Shown: one piece after another, positions 55,881 through 64,000 of the stretch
Numbering within the stretch: the stretch's first letter is position 1
Layout: every line of letters starts with the position of its first letter
Source of the DNA: Neoceratodus forsteri
Taxonomy: Eukaryota > Chordata > Ceratodontiformes > Ceratodontidae
Reading direction: 5' to 3'
NCBI GenBank assembly: GCA_016271365.2
Contig: JADMNL010000028.1
Location: 55,632,001-55,696,000 of the forward strand
DNA: 64,000 nt
Made by a program: the position numbers and the translations under genes
The notes under the pieces: generated by a model
Told to the model about the DNA's origin: nothing
Database searches by the model: none
The model's input: the letters and a program-made list of their open reading frames with translations, nothing else

Positions 55881-56870
55881 GGGAGTGATGCAGTGCAGTG
55901 GTTGTGGAGCAGCTGTCTTCAGGGAGACATTCTGGAGGCAGGGATGCTGCCCTATCTGCAGGCTCCTCTCTGGGTTGAGGGAGGAGATTGCCTTTCTCTG
56001 AGCAGAGTTGGCCAAGCTGAAGGTGGCATCCACCCCCAACCAGAGAAAACCAGGTGCACAACCTGTACCTCAAAGGATGCCCGGGAAGAGAAGTGATTGG
56101 ACTATGGTGGGCTCAGGTAAGGTTGGGGGGGCGAAAGCACATCCACAACCAGTCCTGCTTAGTAACTCCTACACTGTTTTGGAAGAATGGGAAAGCCTTA
56201 TCCAGAAACCTGATGTTGGGGTCAGAGAGGATGGGAGGGTCCTCCAGAATGAATCCACAGGGAAGGGAGGCAGGGGTGCCCAGAGGAGGGGAAGCTTCTC
56301 TTGGGGGGGACTCTATTATCCAGGAAGCGGAGATAGGGACATCTAGCAGTGCAGAGAGGGAGATCAAATGCATCCCTGGAAGCACTGCATGGAGGGATGG
56401 GAAGCGGATCCATAGGATTGTTAGGGCAATAGCTAGGAGGGCAGCCAGATGTCATTGTCACCTGGGAAACAATGACATACCAAGAGAAGTGTAGAGTTAG
56501 GCAGAGTCCAGGAAGTTTTAGGAAGCTAGGGAAATGTAAAATAGCTAGCATGCCCCATCTCATTCTTGGAGGTTCTACCTGTCCAGAGCAGGACAAGCTA
56601 GAGCACTCCACATCCATGCCTTCAACTCCTGGTTGAAGGATTGGTATGGAAGGGAGGGTTTGGGCTTCATAGGGGACTGAGGCCTGACATGGGCAGATGT
56701 GAGCTTATATAAGGAGGACAGCCTGTATCTGTCCGAGAAGGGGACCGTGATCCTTAGTGAGAACTTTACATGCTTCAGCTGTGAGCATTTAAACTGGTCA
56801 AGGGAGAGCCAAGGATATCAGGAGGCTTAGAACATCCCCTCAAGGGAACATGCAGGAATGAAAGTGACTT
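55881..56870 (+). pseudogene. CR1 ORF1, copy 3, broken
   Basis: The zinc-finger-like start (55889 on), GGDSIIQEAEIG (about 56305) and HLGNNDI (about 56458) are visible, but in frames separated by indels. EDSLYLSEKG lies near 56715. Several single-base losses near 56440 are absent from copy A. Confidence 0.72.
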
Positions 56871-57059
56871 CAGGAACAGCTAAAGCAGGCAGTGAGGAAA
56901 ACAGGTGAGGAATGTACAAGGGTATGCGATGGGGGTGAGTACAAAGGGAAGGAAACCAGGGTGGGAGACCTGGAGAGGAGAACAAGAGCAGAGAGAGGCA
57001 GACTGTAAAATATGGAAAGTTATGCCAAAGGAATGCCCATAGCCTAGGAAATAAAGTTC

Positions 57060-59094
57060 TACACCTGTAGGCCTTGCTGGCAGATGCAGACCTTGACATA
57101 GCAGCAATAAGAGACGTGGTACTCTGCTAATCATGGCTGGGAACTCAGTGTACTAGGCCATGCACTGTTCAGGAGGAACAGGAGGTATAAAGGCTGGGGA
57201 GTGGCCTTGTACATCAGAGATGGTATAAAAGCCTACAGAAATTCAGGGAAGACAAGGGGAGACTGCGGTAATGTTAGTCACCCTGGAGCCAGGGAATAGA
57301 ACAGCAATATGCACAGGGGTGATCTACAGATCTGTCATACAGAAGGAGGAAGTAGACAGAAAACTAGTGAAGAACATACATGACATGGCTGCCAAAGGTG
57401 AAATCTGGCTACTGGGGGATTTCAACATGCAGGATGTAAATTGGGCCACCCAGGTAGCTGTCCTAGCCAGAAGCACAGCCATCCTTGAATCCCTGCAGGT
57501 GGTTGGACAGGCAGCTGGTGCATGAACCAACCAGGGACAAGTTGATTCTGGACCTGGTATGGACCAATAGGAACAGAGTTGATGAAATGCAGGTAGAAGG
57601 GCAGATTGGGCCAGTGGCCACCACATGGTGTGGTTCAGCATGGAGGCATGGAGTCAATTAACCCTTAGAAGACTGTGGACACATACATATACGCCCAGAA
57701 TCTATATACATTCACACATATTCAGTTCTCAAAGGGTTAAGCCACACAAGGGCTAGAGTTTTAGATTTCAGGAGGGCAGACTTCACTGAAATATGTAGAT
57801 GTATACAGTACAAACAGTCCTGGGGAAGGTAAGAGTAATAGAGGACATGCAGGAACAATGGGAGAAACTAAAAGGAGCCACAGTGGAGATAACAAACCAA
57901 TGCATTAGGATAGTGGCCAGAGGGGAAGGTAGAAGGAAACCATTAAGGTTCTCTAAAGAGATTGGGGACAAAGTCAGGGCTAAGGCTGAGTTTCAGGAAA
58001 TATAAGGGGAATGAAAGGGAGGAGGACAGGGAGCTGTACCGTGAGTGTCTAAGGGAAGCAGGAAAGCTGTTAGGGGAGCGATGGTGCAGACAGAAGAGGG
58101 TTTCACATGGTCTGTAAACAAAGGGGACAAGGCATTTTATGGGTTCATCAGTGAAAAAAGAAAAATGGGGGGATTGTAAGGCGCAAAGAGGAGAAGGGAG
58201 AATGTAAGCCGGGAGATCTGGATAAGGCAAAAATACTGAACAAATACTTCTGCTCAGTATTCATTAAGGAGGGGGAGGCTCAGGACCATAGTTTGTTGTG
58301 GAGGCAATGGGGGGGGTCATGGACACCTGTCCATTCACATTGGAGTGAGATCTGAAGGTGGATAAGGCCATGGGGCCAGACGACATCCACCCGGACTGAG
58401 GATGGAACTAGCAGCACCTCTGGCAGACCTGTTCACACAGTCACTCAACACGGGTGTGGATCTGGAGGACTGGAGGAGGGCTTATGTAGACCCACTGCAC
58501 AGAAGCGGCAGTAGGGAGGAGGTGGGGAACTACAGGCCAGTGAGCCTCAGCTCAGTGGTGGGAAAGATCATGGAGACACTACTGAAAGAAAGGATAGTGG
58601 CACATCTGGAATCCAGCAGTACTCAGGATCTGAGGCAACATGGATTCACAGCAGGAATGTCAAGTCAAATCAATCTAATAGATTTTTTTGATTGGATGAC
58701 TAGAGAAGTAAATCAGGGAGTGGCGGTAGACATCGCCTTCCTAGATTTCAGCAAAGTCTTTGACACTGTCCCACACAGAAGGCTGATTAACAAGGTGGGT
58801 TCTCTAGGCATGGGAAACGAGGTGCTGAACTGGGTTACGAACTGGTTAACAGGAGACAGAGGTTGTGGTAAATGGGGTACAATCTGGGGAGAGGGGGGCG
58901 ACCAGCGGGTACCACAGGGATCAGTACTAGGACCAACCCCATTCAATTTCTTCATTAGTGACATTGCAGAGGGTTTGGAAGGAAAGATCTGCCTGTTTGC
59001 AGATGACACCAAGATCTGTAACAAGGTGTATACTCCAGCAGGGGTGCAGAAAATGGAGAGGGGCCGGAAGAGGCTCGAAAGATGGTCAGAGATG
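57060..59094 (+). pseudogene. CR1 ORF2, copy 3 (best-preserved RT)
   Basis: The endonuclease part is open at 57271-57525, including LLGDFNMQDVNW. The RT is open for 231 residues (58402-59094). It contains ADLFTQSLNTGVDLEDWRRAYV, NYRPVSLSSVVGKIMETLLKERIV, QHGFTAGMSSQINLIDFFDW, FLDFSKVFDTVPHRRLI, RVPQGSVLGPTPFNFF and LFADDTKICN, and stops after LERWSEM. The thumb and C-terminus are absent, and the frame is interrupted between the two domains. Confidence 0.87.
57662..57736. mobile_element. 75-bp piggyBac-type MITE in TTAA, copy B
   Basis: Same insertion as 19233-19309, with TTAA at 57658-57661 and 57737-57740. It differs from copy A by one TA dinucleotide. Confidence 0.85.
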
Positions 59095-60620
59095 TGACAC
59101 TATTGAGGCCCCTGTGTAATAAAGTCATGAGCTGGCTTACCAGATCATCTGATTTCAGACCTATATTCTGTAAAAACAACAAACTAGGCACAAAGAATTT
59201 GCCTTACTGGACACACACAAAAACTGTATTAATGCTTCACTATATTGTCATTACAGTGCAGAGCAACAGTTGCATCAGGTTGAGGATCAGAAACTCTACG
59301 TTTTGTGCATGTGTGTGCACTTTGTGAAGATACACAGTCCAGCAAGTTTCCTGAATTAACTGGTAGGAACATAAGGCTTAAAGCATAATATGTTCTGTCA
59401 GAATGAAGTTTCAGTTTGATATCTTCTGGCGCTCCGTAGCTGTAGCCTATGAGAGCATGGGGAGATGAGTTGGGGCTACAGGGAGGAGTAAGGATTTCTT
59501 GTAATGTGATTAGACCATTTTGGAAATACTTATTTTCCAAAATTATGCAATTATTATGTCTTTCATGTAGCGGAACAAAACTCAAAAGTGTTAAAAGTAA
59601 TTTTTTATATTCTGTTAGATGTTTGTGTTATGGTGTTTGTACATCAATGTAATGGGTATGTAGATGTACTTTATGCATTGCTGCGTTATATTAACAGTAG
59701 TATACATGTAGAGCCCAATATTATGGCAATCTTATGCGCTAGTAGTTCATAATATAAACTGTTTATGACTCTTACATTTTTAAGTCTCTTTACCATGATC
59801 AGGACACTACATAAGGGTGTTATATGCATGTGAAATAAACACATTTGCGTACGATCTCAGATTGTTTATATTAATGTAGTGTTTTTGCATTGCTATACCA
59901 TCACAATTTTATAGGATACTTTCTACAGTATCATATGATCTTGAAGGTCAAACTCTCACCATTTCTTAGGATGCAAGGATATTTGACTCTAAAATATATT
60001 GATGTAAAAACAATGCATATAGTACTTTGATGTACCCATTATATTATAAAATACATCAGTGCGTGCATGTAATCAATATTTTTTAAAACAAACACCCGCC
60101 AGAGAAAGTGGTGGGGGCTGAAACAATCACGGATTTAAGAATGCATGGGATAGACATAAAGGAATTCTAGAGGTCAGGGGTAGGGAAATAGACTTCTAGG
60201 AAAACAAACTGAACTTACAAGCTCAAATGGGCAGACTAGGTGGGCCATAGGCCCTTATCTGCCGACACTGTCTATGTATCTATATAAATGGACTCCAAGC
60301 TTATCACCAAGTATAGCTTATGTTTTTTGAAGTGTATTATAGAGAATAGGAGCTACGTACAGTAAGTGGGGAAGGGGGACTCAGGACACAGATGGCGAGA
60401 AAGAGTAGTGATCTTGGGAGACTCTATTGAAAAGGAAGTGAGATGGGGAGACACAGGGGCTAGGGCAAACCAAAAGTAGGTCAGTGTATGTCGGGGGTGA
60501 CTGTTGGAATGGGGGGGCTCTTATTATCATTCATCGGGAATGAGTGAATTGGCTGAATATCCCTATCTGGCTGAATATGAGTTAGGGGAAGTTCAGGAGA
60601 GGTTCAAAGCCATTATTTGG
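59095..60620. other. K, AT-rich and spacer segments, copy B
   Basis: Matches 20641-22160. Contains the CR1 tail at 60092-60290. No gene. Confidence 0.65.
60092..60290 (+). mobile_element. Short CR1 3' tail, copy B
   Basis: Same insertion as 21650-21843, with the GGTGGGCCATAGGCCCTTATC tail. Confidence 0.8.
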
Positions 60621-62015
60621 CAGGCAGCCACAGAGGTGTGCTGGTAGGTTTTTTGCCCGCCGATGACCTGGTGGTGGGGAACAGGGCTAGTACGGGTCCT
60701 GTGTGGGTAGGGTTGGGGCACCACTAGGCGACCAGGGAAAGTATATCTTTTCAATAACGGGAATTGAACTCAGGTGTGGGAGCGAGGACCACTAGAGAAC
60801 CAGAGAACTTTAACAAATTATGGTTATCAGGGTACGGAATGGGGAGAGGGTACTACTTCAGTAACCGGCACGGGACCACATGCTATGCTGGGTGCCAGGA
60901 ACATTTTGGTTGCCAGCCTTGCACAACTCATGAAAATGGGGTCATAATGACATGCAAAATGTCCCCATCTGCTCCTTGCATGCAAAATGGCCCCATTTGC
61001 ACATACTGGTCTGAAAATCAGCAATTCGCACCCAGCGTAACTCTGATACTCCAGCGCATTTCCCATTCCAGGTATTCATACCTGTCAGGGGGATGCACCG
61101 GTGCAATGTATTTGCACTGCCTGCATTTTGTGATATATTCAGAATGGAAGCACCATGGCACATCACTTCTGAATACACCAATTTTGTTCTCTAGTGCAAC
61201 TCTGTTAACTGGAGCAACCACTTATGCCCCAGCCTAGTGCAAGTCTGAATATCCAGGCCATACCATCAATATCTTTACTGTGCAGCCCCATCCCAGCTGT
61301 CTGAAGGTGTGTTTGTATTGCAAGGAATGTGTACAGGAAAGACAGTAATCGACAGTAAAAGCCCTGTCTGTTTTGTCTGAAAACTACAGAACATTAAAAA
61401 CTGCCAAAATCTGTACTATGCAACTCCATCCCTGCTGTCTGACAGCATCTTTTTATTCCTAATCAGTTTTACTTTCTCATTCACCCACCATAGGGATGAG
61501 ACTGCAGGTCCAGCTTGTAAGGTCAAAGGATTGCCTGCCCTGATGTTGCAGCTCCATCTGCTACTATTGCCCGCCCTGTCCCACCACTGCATTTCCATGT
61601 GGATTGGGGTTGGAAGCATCTGTATGAGGGTTGAAGAGTGCAACAGTTAAACTCTAACTGGGGTCGGGGGATTAAGTAAGGTAAACTATCCAAGCAGATT
61701 TCTTTTTGGGGGGGAGATACAAATGAGATTCAGCACTGGACCCTACATTTATAAATATTTAATGGAGAGTCAGATGAGTTCTCTCAACCACTGAAATCCA
61801 TAGATTTTTTCTTGCCGGTTTATAAATGCAAAATAGTGACAGAATATGACACATGGCGTCATTTAAACAAATCTTGGTGATGGCATACAGCTATAGAACT
61901 TTCACACAGCTGAAATCCTAACTCGCAGGGCGGCTTGATCAGGCAATGGAACTGCAGCTGCATGCTGTGGCACTGTGTAAGGATAGATGGAGCCAGCACA
62001 GTGAAACCCCTCCTA
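60621..62015. repeat. Half D and G module, copy 4
   Basis: Matches 22161-23551. No gene is called. Confidence 0.75.
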
Positions 62016-62905
62016 ATTATGTGCAATAGTTGAACTGGTGACAACGAATTCAGTATTTTTGCAATATCTGGGGTGATATTAACCTTTTATTTTATAGTCT
62101 GTAGTGCTTTCCATCTGATGTCTACAAGGACTAGCTAAAGTCACTGCAAAAAACACGTCTGTTACGCCATTTACCATAACATCATCATTTCATCAAGCAG
62201 CCAGTAAAAACTAAATCACCCCAATGCCTTTCCCCAGGCAGTTCTACTAAATGTGAATGTTGTTATCACAGAGCACTCCAAGAAAATTAAAATATCAAAA
62301 AACATGTTTGGTACAACTACATGAGGAAAGGGAGGAGGGGATTTATTTCTGACTGGCACTGCTGCTGCTGCTGCATGATGACACGATAATGATGATGATG
62401 ACATCAGGTGTTACTGCAGACTGGGTCTCTGACTGACAGCTACCTGGACACATTTACAAAAGGCAAAGCAGTGTCTTGGAAGTATCACAGCAAGATTTCA
62501 CTTCAGAGTCGCCCAAAGCTGTTTATTATGTCCAGAGCTTGGCTAAGGTAGGATTTTAACCACTTTTGGACAGCAATATTCCTCCTTTTATTTTAATGTT
62601 TTCACTCCAGTAAACATCTGTAGGTGGCATCAACTCTGACACAGCCACTCTGGGTGGCATTTGTGGAAATCTCCAGTTTAGATATGTACTTAGCTAGCCA
62701 ATCAACTTTGGGTTTATTTAAGTATTTCTAAGGTTAATTCCCTACCTGCTTATCATGTATGGATACACAATTTGGTGTTAAAATGTTACATGTCAACAGC
62801 AAAACCCATACCGAAAAACAAAAGAAAAAAAAATATTTGGGAGATAACAAATAGTTGCGTCAAGCAGGCAGTAGATTGAGGAGGGAAACAGACTTGATGG
62901 GAGTG
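62016..62905. other. H segment, copy 4
   Basis: Matches 23552-24410. No gene is seen. Confidence 0.6.
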
Positions 62906-64000
62906 ATGCAGTGCAGTGGTTGTGGAGCAGCTGTCTTCAGGGAGACATTCTGGAGGCATGGATGCTGCCCTATCTGCAGGTCCTCTCTGGGCTGAGGAGG
63001 TTTGCCTTTCTCTGAGCAGAGTTGGCAAAGCTGAAGGTGGCATCCATCCCAACCAGAGAAATCCAGGTCCACAACTATACCTCAAAGGATGCCCAGGAAG
63101 AGAAGTGATTGGACTGTGCTGTGCTCAGGGAGGGTGGAGGGCGAAAGCACATCCTACAACCGGTCCGGCTTAGTAACTCCTACACTGTTTTGGAGGAATG
63201 AAAAAGCCCTACCCAGAAACCCGAGGTTGGGGTGAGGGAGGATGGGAGGGTTCTCCAGGATGAAGCCTCAGGGAAGGGAGACAGGGGTGCCCAGAGGAAG
63301 GGAAGCTTCTCTTGGGGGGGGCTCTATTGTCTGGGAAGTGGAGATAGGGACATTTAGCATTGCAGCGAGGGTGGTCAAATGCATCCCTGGAAGCACTGCA
63401 TGGAGGGTTGGGAAGCAGATCCATAGGACTGTTAGGGCAATAGCTAGGAGGGAGTAGCCAGATGTCATTGTCCACCTAGGGAACAATGACATAGGCAGGA
63501 GAAGTGTGGAGTTAGCCAGAATCCAGGAGGTTTTAGGAAGCTGGGGGAAATCTGAAATAGCTAGCATTTCCCATCTCATTCTTGGAGGTGCTACTGGTCC
63601 TGGGCACAGGACAAGCTAGGGCACTCCACATCCATACCTTCAACTCCTGGTTGAAGGATGGGCATGGAAGGGAGGGTTTGGGCTTCATAGGGGAGTGAGG
63701 CCTGACATGGGCAGATGTGAGCTTATATAAGGAGGACAGCCTGCATCTGTCTGAGAAGGGGACCATCACCCTTAGTGAGAATTTTAAATGCTTCAGCTGT
63801 GAGCATTTAAACTGGTCAAGGGGGAGAGCCAAGGATATCAGCAGGCTTACAAAACATCCCCCTTCATGGAACATGTAGGAAAATAAGTGACTACAGGAAT
63901 AGCTAAAGCAGGCAGGAGGAAAGCAGGTGGGGATGTATAATGAGTGATATGATGGGGTGAGATACATAGGAAAGGAAACCAGGTGGGGGAGACGCTGGAG
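62906..64000 (+). pseudogene. CR1 ORF1, copy 4, cut by the window end
   Basis: Matches 24411-25532. It shows GGSIVWEVEIG (block I without D), the GNND block near 63480 and EDSLHLSEKG near 63737. ORF2 lies beyond the window. Confidence 0.72.

Larger units (their letters stand above)
55006..62015 (+). repeat. About 7.0-kb tandem unit, copy B
   Basis: Matches 16561-23551. The next unit restarts with ATTATGTGCAA at 62016. Confidence 0.85.
48531..64000 (+). repeat. Large duplication, copy B (partner 10127-25532)
   Basis: Collinear with copy A, same orientation, offset growing from 38404 to about 38470. The right end is cut by the window. The left edge, within an S unit, follows the reverse CR1 with no target duplication. 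Small deletions occur in both copies at different places: copy A lost bases in the RT near 20280, and copy B lost bases near 56440 and 57110. Confidence 0.93.

Noticed and set aside
1..64000. CRISPR array or prokaryotic genes
   Set aside because: Repeats are long, variable and vertebrate retroelement-associated; no short regular repeats with unique spacers, no ribosome-binding sites or operons.

Overview
This is vertebrate, non-coding, repeat-dominated DNA. I found no host protein-coding gene, rRNA, tRNA gene or CRISPR array. Every coding signal I could recognise belongs to a decayed retrotransposon: CR1-type LINEs, L1-clade LINE pieces, a second LINE type, and a DIRS-type tyrosine-recombinase retrotransposon. 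CR1, L1, DIRS, tRNA-derived SINEs and a T2/Kolobok-like MITE together suggest an amphibian, possibly a caecilian. That is an inference from element content, not from a diagnostic gene.

Bases 1-10672 centre on a giant foldback. Two inverted arms of about 1.35 kb (2772-4128 and 8459-9805) enclose a 4.3 kb spacer with an internally deleted CR1 and a SINE. The arms and flanks (called S here) are arrays of a roughly 297-bp unit that is itself palindromic. S arrays end in a constant sequence and are followed by a GC-rich module (E). E carries an exon-like block, a 92-109 bp intron-like segment with good splice consensus, and GC-hairpin minisatellites.

Bases 10673-34900 hold more E, S and foldback (D) modules. 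They also hold two tandem copies of a unit of about 7.0 kb (starting at 16561 and 23552), each containing a CR1 with ORF1 (GDSL/SGNH-like) and ORF2 (endonuclease and RT) but no native CR1 3' end. After the second CR1 the sequence continues into a diverged copy of the 4.1-8.5 kb spacer, interrupted by a MITE, a SINE and a reverse CR1.

Bases 34900-48527 are a graveyard of unrelated retroelement fragments: L1, a Rex1/L2-like LINE, tRNA SINEs, two reverse CR1s and a 5' DIRS fragment.

Bases 48531-64000 are a near-copy of 10127-25532 (offset about 38.4 kb), running off the window end. The copies differ largely by single-base indels, many in homopolymers. This is either a recent segmental duplication or a false duplication in a noisy long-read assembly.

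The most interesting system is the S/T/E/D set: a modular foldback repeat family, reminiscent in architecture of Drosophila Foldback elements, whose mobilising enzyme is not visible here.
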